NCBI RefSeq assembly: GCF_030503435.1
Contig: NZ_JAUKPO010000001.1
Location: 496,001 to 560,000, forward strand
DNA length: 64,000 bases
Direction of reading: 5' to 3'
Source: Rhodocytophaga aerolata
Lineage (GTDB): Bacteria > Bacteroidota > Bacteroidia > Cytophagales > 172606-1
Shown in pieces: positions 27,801-36,472 of this stretch. The stretch's first letter is position 1; the number at the start of each line of letters is the position of its first letter. Both the position numbers and the translations under genes were made by a program. A model generated the notes under the pieces. It saw only the letters and a program-made list of their open reading frames with translations. It was not told the DNA's origin and did no database searches.

Positions 27801-28352
27801 CTCTGACAAGCCGCTTTTTTGTGAAACTTGAGTAACGAAATGTCTGGTATTTTCCCGTAAGTACATTGCCGTATTCGTAGAGGCTTTCTATAGGATACCT
27901 ATATTGTAAGCTATGTATGAGCAACCGGGCTAAAGTACTTACAAGCAACAGAGCTATAACTAGAAGCAGTTATTACCTGGTTGCTTTCAAATACGGTATT
28001 TGTTATGAGAAGCCTAGGAAATCTGCTGAGCCATAGTATGGAGATATACCATCAGTGGCTATAGGCTGCATTCCATTTATCTGCATTTTCGATACTATTT
28101 TCGAATGATTGCATGACCATTTTCTGTCAAAAACGCTGGTAAAGATATTACCTATGAGTAAGCAATTCTATAACCTGTGTTTTTAGCAGATTGTGTTCTT
28201 GCACACCTCAATATGCACACAAAAAGCTAGCTGTCGTTGTAGGCGTTTTGCTGAATAAGGTTGGTTAATAGCTATACTAAGCGACCACAACCGGACCCCC
28301 CTTTATTCATTTCAGTTCTCTTCACCCTTAGTAACCTCAAGATTTTAAACCT
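27801..28352. other. 550-nt gap before the CMD/TonB cluster
   Basis: No believable gene is seen. A 72-codon minus frame (27730-27948) overlaps the preceding gene and lacks family features. The last 100 nt must hold the promoter of the plus-strand cluster, but I see no strong TAnnTTTG box; the run TTGCACACCTCAATATGCACAC near 28198 contains a short imperfect palindrome (TGCACA/TGCACAC) of unknown meaning. Confidence 0.35.
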
Positions 28353-28916
28353 ATGCCTCATATACCTTTACCCCAACATTTACCAGGCATTACAGGCCTT
28401 TTAGAATACCGTTTGGATACGGCTCTTCCGATACGCGAACTAACCCAGATTTTACTTCGGGGAGATTCTACACTCACGCAAGCCGAAAGAGAGTTAATTG
28501 CTACGGTTGTTTCCCATGGCAATGAATGCAAGTTCTGCACTACTGCTCATACAGCCGCTGCAGATTTATTACTGGGTGAAACCACAACCGCCCAGCAGGT
28601 AAAAACCAATCCGGATCAAGCTCCGGTGTCTGACAAAATGAAGGTACTACTGGAAATTGCCAGGAGAGTACAAAAATCTGGCAGAAATGTAACAACAGAG
28701 CTTATTGAACAAGCCAAATCTTTGGGTGCTACTGATAGGGAAATCCATGACACCGTCCTGATAGCCGCGCTTTTCTGCCTGTATAATAAATACGTGGATG
28801 GCCTTGCCAGTGTAACGCCCAGTGATCCGGGTTACTATGCAACGCTTGCCGACAGAATTGTAAACCAAGGCTACCTGCGCCCACAGAAGGGTTTTGATCA
28901 TCTCAACAAACAATAA
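28353..28916 (+). CDS. Carboxymuconolactone decarboxylase/AhpD-like family protein, copy 1
   Basis: A 187-residue helical protein of the CMD/AhpD superfamily, closest by eye to the peroxidase-related group. The redox or catalytic site is NECKFCTTAH with Cys59, Cys62 and His66. The second conserved block, GATDREIHDTVLIAALFC (about 130-147) and NKYVDGLA, is shared with copies 2 and 3. The AhpD-type glutamate four residues before the first Cys is absent (His in its place), so alkylhydroperoxidase activity is not assured; Cys-based peroxide or disulfide chemistry, or a decarboxylation, are the family options. It opens the cluster and ends 34 nt before the TonB receptor ATG. Confidence 0.88.
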   Translation: MPHIPLPQHLPGITGLLEYRLDTALPIRELTQILLRGDSTLTQAERELIATVVSHGNECKFCTTAHTAAADLLLGETTTAQQVKTNPDQAPVSDKMKVLLEIARRVQKSGRNVTTELIEQAKSLGATDREIHDTVLIAALFCLYNKYVDGLASVTPSDPGYYATLADRIVNQGYLRPQKGFDHLNKQ

Positions 28917-28950
28917 CCTATCCCTATTCCCCAATTATAAATCTAAGCAT

Positions 28951-31725
28951 ATGAAATATATAATTTTTACCCTGATTAGCTGCCTGTTTCTATCCTTTTC
29001 TGTGTCAGCACAAACTACCGGTATTTCCGGCACTATTACCGATTCGGAAAATAACCAACCTCTCACGGGGGTAAACCTGTTGATAAAGGGTAGCCTGGTA
29101 GGTACCATTACTGATAATAAAGGCAACTTCAACCTTACTACCACCATTCCTTTGCCATTTACCCTAGTTGTATCTACCATTGGATATATAAAGCAGGAGG
29201 TAACTATTTCGAGCACCGCACAAGTAATCAAGATCAATTTAGAACCCCAGACAACGTTTATTCAGGAAGTGGTTATTGCTGCCTCCAGGGTAGAAGAAAA
29301 CATTATGCGTTCGCCGGTGAGTATTGAAAAGATGGATGTGCGGGCAGTGCGGGCCACTCCTTCCCTTACGTTCTATGACGGTCTGCAGAATATGAAGTCT
29401 ATTGATATGGTCACCAGCGGGTTGAATTATAAGTCTATTAATACCCGAGGGTTTGCCGGCCTGGGCAATAGCCGTTTTCTCCAGCTGGTAGATGGCGTAG
29501 ATAACCAAACACCAGGATTAAACTTTGCGGTAGGAAACCTGTTTGGCCTCTCTGACCTGGATGCCGAAAGTGTAGAACTGATTCCAGGCGCCGCTTCTGC
29601 TTTATATGGCCCTATTGCTTTTAATGGCGTACTGGTTATGCGCAGCAAAGACCCTTTTCAGTATCAGGGATTAAGTGTAATGGGTAAAGTAGGCGTAAAC
29701 CATGTAAACGATCCGTATACTAGTGCTGCTCCTTTATATGATTTTGCCATCCGCTATGCCAAAGCCCTCAACAACCGGCTGGCTGTTAAAATCAATGGCT
29801 CATACCTGACCGGATTAGACTGGTTTGCCACTAACTATACCGATGTAGATTCTAAAACACCTGTTGCCCAGCGGGGAGAGAATAATCCGGGAAAAAATTC
29901 TTTAAACTTGTATGGCGACGAAATTTCTACCACCATCAGCGGCATAGGCCAGGTATCCCGAACCGGCTATGAAGAAAGGTTCTTAACCGATTACAATATA
30001 AAAAGTCTGAAACTAAATGGTGCCTTACATTACCGGGTAAGTAACAATGTAGAGGCTATTTATCAATATAATTTTGGGTTGGGCACCACCAATCATACCA
30101 GCAGTAGCCGCTTTTCGGTGAACAACTTCACCCTGCAGCAGCACCGGGCAGAACTAAAAGGCAGCCAGTTTTTTATCAGGGGTTATGCTACCATTGAGAA
30201 TTCACACGATTCTTACAATGCACGTACCCTTGGCCAACAGATCAATAAGACCTGGGTGAGAGATCTGGATGGAAATATAGTGGCTCCCGAAAATGCCAAT
30301 GCTACCTGGTTTCAACGCTACGAAGCAGCCTTTAAAGGAAACATCAGCGGTGTAGGCGCCAACAACCATACCCTTGCCCGTTCCTTTGCTGATCAGGGAA
30401 GGTATTTGCCTGGTTCTGCGGAATTTGAACGGGAAAAAAACAGGCTTTCGCATATTTACGGAGGGGCAACCGGGGCAGGTGTATTCAGCAATAGCAAATT
30501 GTATCATGTAGAAGGCCAATATGACCTGAGCCGCCAATTTAAAGTAGTAGATGTACAGATTGGGGGTAATTACCGCATGTTCGATATGTTTACCGATGGT
30601 ACCTTATTTGCCGACAAAGACAAGAAAATAACCATTAATGAATACGGCACTTTTGTACAGGTTTCTAAAGAATTGCTGAACCAAAAACTTAAACTAACTG
30701 CTTCTGGAAGGTACGATAAAAATCAGAACTTTAAGGGGCGGCTTACTCCCAGAGCATCAGCTGTATTTTCTCCTACGCCTACCCATAACTTTAGAGCCTC
30801 TTACCAGACCGGGTTCCGCAATCCTACGCCGGTTGACCAATACATGAATCTGTTTGCTGGAGCCATTACTATTTTAGGTGGTGTACCATCCAATAGTCAG
30901 GGAACGCCTGCGTATACTAATTCTTTTACTTCTTCTTCCGTGGGTGCATTTGCCGGTGCCTTTAGAGGCGAGGTGGCAACAGGCGTTAATCCACAACAGG
31001 CCATTTTAAACAATAAAGATAAACTTCAGAAATCTGATGTGGCCTATATCAAGCCTGAACAGATTGAAAGCTATGAAATCGGGTACCGCGGCATGATCGG
31101 CAACAAACTCACCATTGATGCGAATTATTATTACAGCAACTACAGGGACTTTATTCTCAATCAGGTGGTAATTGCTCCGCAAAGCGCTGTTCTGGCAAAT
31201 GATGGCAGCATCAATCCACAGGCCGCTGCAGACCTGTTAGGCGGGAAAAGCCATGCATATCAGCTATACACCAATGCTAATGACAGAGTGAGTTCACAAG
31301 GAGCTACGTTGGGTGTATCATACTATTTACCCAAAGGATTTGTTGTGACAAGCAATGGCACCTGGGCTGATTTTCTGTTAAAGGATGCCAATCCGAATAA
31401 TATTCCTGCTTTCAACACGCCCGCGTATAAAACAAATGTGGGCGTATCTAACGCCAGTTTAACAAGAAATCTGGGCTTCTCACTTATGTGGCGCTGGCAA
31501 GATGCGTTTGATTGGGTAGCCCCATTTAACGAACTGCAGCCAGGACGCATACAAGCCTATCATCTGCTGGATGCACAGGTAAGCTACAAAGTGCCTTCTA
31601 TTAAATCTATTGTTAAGCTAGGGGCTTCTAATCTAACCAATCAGTACATTGTACAGGCCTATGGTGCACCAGCAGTAGGCGGTATCTATTATGTATCGCT
31701 GACTTTTGATGAGCTGCTGCGCTGA
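28951..31725 (+). CDS. TonB-dependent receptor
   Basis: A 924-residue outer-membrane transporter. The ATG at 28951 begins a standard signal peptide (MKYIIFTLISCLFLSFSVSAQ); a longer frame from 28894 overlaps the preceding gene and would bury it. A carboxypeptidase-regulatory-like domain (about 24-110, GISGTITDSENNQPLTGVN), a plug (about 120-230, with NTRGFAGLGNSRFLQLVDG) and a beta-barrel to the terminal aromatic-rich strand follow. It is not of the SusC type (no SusC signature, no SusD partner), so a small ligand such as a siderophore, metal chelate or aromatic compound is more likely than a glycan. It lies between CMD copy 1 and the MFS gene, 46 nt from the latter. Confidence 0.93.
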   Translation: MKYIIFTLISCLFLSFSVSAQTTGISGTITDSENNQPLTGVNLLIKGSLVGTITDNKGNFNLTTTIPLPFTLVVSTIGYIKQEVTISSTAQVIKINLEPQTTFIQEVVIAASRVEENIMRSPVSIEKMDVRAVRATPSLTFYDGLQNMKSIDMVTSGLNYKSINTRGFAGLGNSRFLQLVDGVDNQTPGLNFAVGNLFGLSDLDAESVELIPGAASALYGPIAFNGVLVMRSKDPFQYQGLSVMGKVGVNHVNDPYTSAAPLYDFAIRYAKALNNRLAVKINGSYLTGLDWFATNYTDVDSKTPVAQRGENNPGKNSLNLYGDEISTTISGIGQVSRTGYEERFLTDYNIKSLKLNGALHYRVSNNVEAIYQYNFGLGTTNHTSSSRFSVNNFTLQQHRAELKGSQFFIRGYATIENSHDSYNARTLGQQINKTWVRDLDGNIVAPENANATWFQRYEAAFKGNISGVGANNHTLARSFADQGRYLPGSAEFEREKNRLSHIYGGATGAGVFSNSKLYHVEGQYDLSRQFKVVDVQIGGNYRMFDMFTDGTLFADKDKKITINEYGTFVQVSKELLNQKLKLTASGRYDKNQNFKGRLTPRASAVFSPTPTHNFRASYQTGFRNPTPVDQYMNLFAGAITILGGVPSNSQGTPAYTNSFTSSSVGAFAGAFRGEVATGVNPQQAILNNKDKLQKSDVAYIKPEQIESYEIGYRGMIGNKLTIDANYYYSNYRDFILNQVVIAPQSAVLANDGSINPQAAADLLGGKSHAYQLYTNANDRVSSQGATLGVSYYLPKGFVVTSNGTWADFLLKDANPNNIPAFNTPAYKTNVGVSNASLTRNLGFSLMWRWQDAFDWVAPFNELQPGRIQAYHLLDAQVSYKVPSIKSIVKLGASNLTNQYIVQAYGAPAVGGIYYVSLTFDELLR

Positions 31726-31771
31726 TAAGCGGATTTTACTATTCTTCCTTTTTATAACCTATGAATAAATT

Positions 31772-33010
31772 ATGCAAACTATAACAATAGCTCCTGAAAA
31801 AAGTGTGGTTGATCACCGGGTGGTGTTCTTTATCTGCGTAATCTGTTATCTTTTCTGTGGCCTGGTTTCTACCTTAATGTCCGTTTATCTCCCAGTAGTA
31901 GTGCGCGACTTGCTAGGCAATGTTACCGAAAAGCAAATGGGCGAAGTAGGTGCCTATATTGGTTCTATGTATCTGTATGGATGGACACTGGGCGGCATTA
32001 TTTTTGGCCTGCTGGGCGACCGTATTGGCAGAATAAAATCATTCATCGCCGCTGTAGCCCTGTATGCTGTGTTTACGAGTATTACTGGATTTACTTCTCA
32101 ATGGCTGGTTTTAGTAGCTTACCGATTTATGGCTGGTTTTGGCGTAGGCGGCGTACTGGTACTCGCTACTATTATTGTATCAGAGGCATGGCCACAAAAA
32201 TCACGCAGTATTGCCATTGGTGTGCTGGCAGTTATGTTTCCGGTAGGCATTGTATGTGCTGGCATTGTCAATAATACGATACCTGAGTGGCGCAATGCTT
32301 TTTTAGTGGGTATAATTCCTTTGTTTACAGCCCTAGCAGCCTTGTTTTTGCTCAAAGAATCTCCTCAATGGGGAAACAGGCATAGTACACAACTGGAAGC
32401 GCAAAGTTCGCTTCAACTGCTGAATCAGCCCTTGCATCGCAAGAATCTATTTGTGGGTGTGGTTATATTTGGAGCAATGCTTATTGGGTTGTGGGCTATT
32501 TTTTCCTGGCTTCCTACCTGGGTGCAAAGTTTATTTACTAACCCTTCACTAGGACAAAAAGAACGAGGCATTACCATGATGCTGCTGGGTAGCGGAGGAA
32601 TCATAGGTGGAGGCTTTTCAGGCTTTATGTCTAACCGGCTGGGATACAAGAAAACCATTTTACTTGCCTTTGCCGGAAGCTTTGGTATGTGTTTTATCCT
32701 GTTCAGCACCAATGCAATTTTTACCCCGATCATTTACGTAGAGACAGCCTTGTTAGCTTTGTTTTTTGGCATAAGTCAAGGAACTCTTTCGGCGTATCTA
32801 CCTGCTTTATTTCCAGTGAGGATACGTGGCACAGCTACTGGTTTTTGTTTTAATATTGGTAGGCTTGCTACGGCTACTGTGGTGTTCTTTGTGGGTACCC
32901 TGGTAACCTTGTTCGGTGGATATGGCCATGCAGTGCTTGCCTTCTCGGTCACGTTTCTTATTGGTTTTATTTTTACTTTCCTGGCTAAGGAAGCAAAACC
33001 AACCATTTGA
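31772..33010 (+). CDS. Major facilitator superfamily transporter
   Basis: A 412-residue protein with 12 predicted membrane helices. Motif A is GDRIGRIKS at 82-90, between helices 2 and 3. The overall pattern, including the RFMAGFGVGG segment of helix 4 and LFPVRIRGTATGFCFNIGR near 350, resembles the sugar-porter and aromatic acid:H+ symporter (AAHS) groups. In the cluster it would carry the compound brought in by the TonB receptor across the inner membrane, or export a product. Its gene follows the receptor by 46 nt and precedes CMD copy 2 by 61 nt. Confidence 0.92.
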   Translation: MQTITIAPEKSVVDHRVVFFICVICYLFCGLVSTLMSVYLPVVVRDLLGNVTEKQMGEVGAYIGSMYLYGWTLGGIIFGLLGDRIGRIKSFIAAVALYAVFTSITGFTSQWLVLVAYRFMAGFGVGGVLVLATIIVSEAWPQKSRSIAIGVLAVMFPVGIVCAGIVNNTIPEWRNAFLVGIIPLFTALAALFLLKESPQWGNRHSTQLEAQSSLQLLNQPLHRKNLFVGVVIFGAMLIGLWAIFSWLPTWVQSLFTNPSLGQKERGITMMLLGSGGIIGGGFSGFMSNRLGYKKTILLAFAGSFGMCFILFSTNAIFTPIIYVETALLALFFGISQGTLSAYLPALFPVRIRGTATGFCFNIGRLATATVVFFVGTLVTLFGGYGHAVLAFSVTFLIGFIFTFLAKEAKPTI

Positions 33011-33071
33011 AAGTTTTCAATTTAGTATTCTATCTTCTACTATCAATTTTTAACATTCAACGTCTAAAACT

Positions 33072-33626
33072 ATGGCCCATATACAAGTACCAGAAGGTGT
33101 TCCAGGCATCCGCAGCCTGGTGATGTACCGCCCCGATACCGGAAAACCTTTATACGAACTCGCAGGGGCATTGCTGCGTGGAGACTCTACACTTTCAGAG
33201 GCAGAACGCGAACTCATTGCTACCTACGTTTCTCGCCTGAACAGTTGTTTGTTTTGTATGAGCAGTCACGCCGCCGCTGCCCGTTATCTGTTCAAAGATG
33301 AAAAAGGCATTGTCGATGTAGTCCTAGAAGACTATGAGTCCGCACCTATTTCTGCCAAACTCAAATCATTACTTTCTATTGCCGGCAGCGTACAGCAGGA
33401 TGCCCGGACGGTAACACCGGAGATAGTAGCCAAAGCCAGAAGTTTAGGTGCGACTGATAGAGAAATCCATGATACCGTGCTAATTGCAGCCACTTTTTGT
33501 ATGTTTAACCGCTATGTGGATGGCCTGGCTAGTTTTACCCCTACCGATCCAAAAGCCTACGAAGAAATGGGAAAACGAATGGTGGAAAAAGGATATGTAC
33601 TACCTACTCCGCAAACAGGCATATGA
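33072..33626 (+). CDS. Carboxymuconolactone decarboxylase/AhpD-like family protein, copy 2
   Basis: A 184-residue paralogue of copies 1 and 3, aligned without gaps over the first 66 residues. The active-site motif is NSCLFCMSSH (Cys59, Cys62, His66). RSLGATDREIHDTVLIAATFCMFNRYVDGLA near 130-160 matches the others. Shared N-terminal pattern: HIxxPxxxPGIxxL, then LLRGDSTLxxAERELIATxVS. The residue four before the first Cys is Arg, not Glu. The stop overlaps the next ATG by four bases (ATGA), so it is translationally coupled to the DUF3179 protein. Confidence 0.88.
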   Translation: MAHIQVPEGVPGIRSLVMYRPDTGKPLYELAGALLRGDSTLSEAERELIATYVSRLNSCLFCMSSHAAAARYLFKDEKGIVDVVLEDYESAPISAKLKSLLSIAGSVQQDARTVTPEIVAKARSLGATDREIHDTVLIAATFCMFNRYVDGLASFTPTDPKAYEEMGKRMVEKGYVLPTPQTGI

Positions 33627-34852
33627 ATAAGCGAATAATTACTAGTTTATTCTGGGCAGGAATTTTCCTGTTGTTGGTGCCCGGTTTGCTGCATGCGTAT
33701 TTGCTGATGCCTTTTCCTGGCAGCCAGGATCTGGAAGCCATTACCTTTGTGTATTATCTGGAAAAGATTGTTCTACCGCTACGTATTATAGGCTTTCTGC
33801 TGGTTCTATGGCCACTGTGGCATGCTTTTGCTAAAGGCCGACTTAGTGAAAAGATTACAAAAGGTGGAATGGTGCTGGTATGCCTGGGTGTATTTTATTT
33901 TTCAGATCACCTGTACCGGGCCGAACGCATGTTTGAGGAACCGCAAATTATCCGCTTTGCCAGTTCTCAGTCAAATCAAGTACCTGATACATTGCTGGTA
34001 CTGGGTGTGGTAGAAGGGAGTGTTGCCAAAGCATATCCGGTTAATTACCTGGGCTACCACCATAAAGTGCAGGACAGTGTGGGTCAGGTGCCAGTACTAG
34101 TAACTTATTGTACCATGTGCCGGACAGGCAGGGTATTTTCTCCGGTAATTAATGGCACTCATCAAACATTCCGGCTGGTGGGTGCCCGTCATTACAATGC
34201 CGTGATAGAAGATGCGTCTACTAAGTCGTGGTGGTATCAGGCCACCGGAGAAGCTGCCGTAGGCCCGCTACAAGGCCGCACGTTAAAAGAAATTACTTAC
34301 GAGCAACTGACTTTGCGGTCGTGGCTCGAAAAATATCCTAACTCCCTGATTCTTCAACCAGATACGAATTATTTATTAGCTTATGATGATTTAAAACGCT
34401 ATGACCGCCTGCAACCCATAGATAAAGATTCTACCCTAAAATCAGATACGCTGATACGCAAAAGCTGGGTAGTGGGCATCACTGTAGACGAGCAAGCCAA
34501 AGCCTATGACTGGCGAGAGTTAATTGAAGCAAAAGTAGTGAATGACCTGGTTGGCAAAACGCCGGTAGTGGTAACTATTGAACCGGATAGCCTTTCTTTT
34601 CATGTCTGGAACCGCAATCTGGAAGGAAATGTGCTACATTTTGAATCTGACGAAAAAACCTTATGGGACAGGCAAACTAATTCGACCTGGAACTGGCAAG
34701 GCGAATGTGTGTCCGGATTGCTAACCGGGAAGAAACTCAAAAGCATACAGGCACACCAGGAATACTGGCATTCCTGGCAGCAGTTTCATTCCCCAACTTT
34801 GTTCTGGCGGGGGGAAAAGAGCCCTGCTCCTACTATTATTTCTGAAAACTAA
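33623..34852 (+). CDS. DUF3179 domain-containing membrane protein
   Basis: A 409-residue protein with three predicted transmembrane helices in the first 95 residues, then a soluble DUF3179 domain (about 110-400). The family hallmark CxxC followed by Phe is present in TYCTMCRTGRVF (Cys163, Cys166, Phe172), and RHYNAVIEDASTKSWWYQATGEAAVGPLQG follows as usual. DUF3179 has no established reaction; its paired cysteines and nearby polar residues allow metal binding or redox chemistry. Its start overlaps the stop of CMD copy 2 by four bases, which ties it to that protein. It ends 34 nt before CMD copy 3. Confidence 0.9.
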   Translation: MNKRIITSLFWAGIFLLLVPGLLHAYLLMPFPGSQDLEAITFVYYLEKIVLPLRIIGFLLVLWPLWHAFAKGRLSEKITKGGMVLVCLGVFYFSDHLYRAERMFEEPQIIRFASSQSNQVPDTLLVLGVVEGSVAKAYPVNYLGYHHKVQDSVGQVPVLVTYCTMCRTGRVFSPVINGTHQTFRLVGARHYNAVIEDASTKSWWYQATGEAAVGPLQGRTLKEITYEQLTLRSWLEKYPNSLILQPDTNYLLAYDDLKRYDRLQPIDKDSTLKSDTLIRKSWVVGITVDEQAKAYDWRELIEAKVVNDLVGKTPVVVTIEPDSLSFHVWNRNLEGNVLHFESDEKTLWDRQTNSTWNWQGECVSGLLTGKKLKSIQAHQEYWHSWQQFHSPTLFWRGEKSPAPTIISEN

Positions 34853-34886
34853 GTAACCGTTATTGTACATTTTAAACTACTTACGT

Positions 34887-35435
34887 ATGCCTCATATCAA
34901 TTTACCAGAAGGATTACCAGGAATCAGAGGCTTAATGGCCTATAGTCCAGGAACAGCCAAAGCCTTAAATGCCCTGGCAGAAGTATTGCTCAGGGAAGAA
35001 AATTCTCTCTCCCGAAGTGAGCGGGAACTGATTGCCACTTATGTGTCTTCCCAGAACGATTGTTTATACTGCCAGAGTGTGCATGGGGCTGTAGCCAGTT
35101 TTTATTTAGAAGACGATGGAAAACTTATTGATCAAGTAAAAAAGGATTACCAACAGGCTCCTGTTTCCGACAAAATGAAAGCTTTGCTGAGTATTGCCGG
35201 AAGTGTACAAAAAGGAGGAAAAGAAGTTACTCCCGAACAAATAGAAGATGCCAGAAATATGGGTGCTACCGACAAAGAAATTCATGACACGGTACTCATT
35301 GCCGCAGCTTTTTGTATGTTTAACCGCTATGTGGATGGCTTAGCCACCTGGGCACCTAGCGATCCTCAGCTTTACAGGGAAAGAAGTGCAACATTAGCCC
35401 AGATAGGATATGCCGGGTCTAATCCTTATAAGTAA
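34887..35435 (+). CDS. Carboxymuconolactone decarboxylase/AhpD-like family protein, copy 3
   Basis: A 182-residue paralogue. The ATG at 34887 gives MPHINLPEGLPGIRGL, which lines up with copies 1 and 2; a longer frame starting at TTG 34863 would add eight unconserved residues. The site is NDCLYCQSVH (Cys59, Cys62, His66), and NMGATDKEIHDTVLIAAAFCMFNRYVDGLA follows. It is nearer to copy 2 than to copy 1 by eye. It is the last gene of the cluster; the bidirectional terminator at 35571-35609 closes the transcript. Confidence 0.88.
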   Translation: MPHINLPEGLPGIRGLMAYSPGTAKALNALAEVLLREENSLSRSERELIATYVSSQNDCLYCQSVHGAVASFYLEDDGKLIDQVKKDYQQAPVSDKMKALLSIAGSVQKGGKEVTPEQIEDARNMGATDKEIHDTVLIAAAFCMFNRYVDGLATWAPSDPQLYRERSATLAQIGYAGSNPYK

Positions 35436-35570
35436 TTTTCGAGCAATAATAGTTTGTATTTGCATAGATGACCATAGGGGCTTGCCTTGAAATCATATGC
35501 TTGCAGCAATGTTATTGAATGAGATTACCAAGACGTAAAAAGAATAAAAAATAATTATTGACATTCAAAA

Positions 35571-35609
35571 TAAAAACCTCTGTAAATCAATAATTTACAG
35601 AGGTTTTTA
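35571..35609. terminator. Bidirectional terminator between the CMD cluster and tRNA-Ala
   Basis: A perfect 17-bp stem, TAAAAACCTCTGTAAAT (35571-35587) with its complement at 35593-35609, has a 5-nt loop and A/U-rich ends on both sides. It ends the plus-strand CMD cluster and the minus-strand tRNA-Ala transcript. Confidence 0.85.
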
Positions 35610-35618
35610 AATATAGGG

Positions 35619-35692
<74 letters not shown>

Positions 35693-35701
35693 ATGGTAAT
35701 G

Positions 35702-35733
35702 CAAATATAATGGCTTAATTCTGATATATCAAA
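35702..35733 (-). promoter_or_regulatory. tRNA-Ala promoter, overlapping the NlpC/P60 stop codon
   Basis: On the minus strand TTTG (35730-35733), exactly 20 nt of spacer and TATATTTG (35702-35709) match both Bacteroidota promoter elements. The tRNA 5' end lies about 10 nt downstream. The -33 element overlaps the TGA stop (35729-35731) of the peptidase gene upstream. Confidence 0.85.
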
Positions 35734-36412
35734 ATGGCCTGACTGCTTTCACAAAAATCTTTTGATAATATTCTGAATAAAAATTATCTTCTATAACTCC
35801 TCTACTGGTGCTGGCATGAATAAATTTTACTTCATTTCTCCCTCCTACCTCAGTCACCATACCTACATGGGAAATTTGGTTGCTGCCTTTCCGTTCAGCA
35901 AAAAACACCAAATCGCCGGGGGAGAGATTGGCCAGCCGTACTTCTTGTCCATAGTTTGCCTGTTCGTTTGACGTACGAGGCAGCTTAATGTTGGCTGCTT
36001 CAAATGAAATACATAAAAGTCCGGAACAATCCATTCCCCGGCGGGTGCTGCCTCCATAGCGGTAAGGAGTGCCTATATATGATCTGGCAGCTTTAATTAT
36101 TTCTTTTGCTTGTACACTTGCAGCCTTACTCTCGTGTACTTCAACTGGAGATTTGGCGCTTGTAGAGGGAGGACGTTTCCCATATACTGGTTTAGCGGGG
36201 GCAGTACTCCGGCTGGCAACCCGGCCATGGCTACTTTTCCCATGATTAGACCGTTTATTCCCGCTAGATGCTTTTTTACGGACATACCCTTTACCCGTTG
36301 TATGGCTCTTCCGCTGATTATAACTTGACCTCGAACTTTGACAACTGGTTTCAGCCAAACAAAGGGAAACCATGATTAAGAAATACAGAAATGTTTTGGT
36401 AATTTTATTCAA
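35729..36412 (-). CDS. C40 family peptidase (NlpC/P60)
   Basis: A 227-residue exported cell-wall hydrolase. A hydrophobic N-terminus (to about residue 24, ending ETSC, a poor lipobox) is followed by a basic, Ser/Lys/Gly-rich low-complexity linker (25-95). The NlpC/P60 domain occupies 100-227: catalytic Cys129 in MDCSG, His182 in ISHVGMV and His199 in FIHAST. Members cut D-Glu/L-Ala to diamino-acid bonds in peptidoglycan peptides. The high lysine and arginine content of the linker could bind cell-wall or membrane polyanions. Single gene, divergent from the GlcD-like oxidase. Confidence 0.92.
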   Translation of the reverse strand: MNKITKTFLYFLIMVSLCLAETSCQSSRSSYNQRKSHTTGKGYVRKKASSGNKRSNHGKSSHGRVASRSTAPAKPVYGKRPPSTSAKSPVEVHESKAASVQAKEIIKAARSYIGTPYRYGGSTRRGMDCSGLLCISFEAANIKLPRTSNEQANYGQEVRLANLSPGDLVFFAERKGSNQISHVGMVTEVGGRNEVKFIHASTSRGVIEDNFYSEYYQKIFVKAVRPF

Positions 36413-36472
36413 GTTTCAGGAGGTTTTTAACGTCTAATTTACTACATACAACTCAAATTTTCACATTTTATT

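Noticed and set aside
27730-27948. Minus-strand frame of 72 codons
   Set aside because: It overlaps the preceding real gene and has no family features.
28894-28950. Longer N-terminus for the TonB receptor starting inside the CMD copy 1 gene
   Set aside because: It would put a non-hydrophobic 19-residue stretch before a standard signal peptide; the ATG at 28951 gives the clean start.
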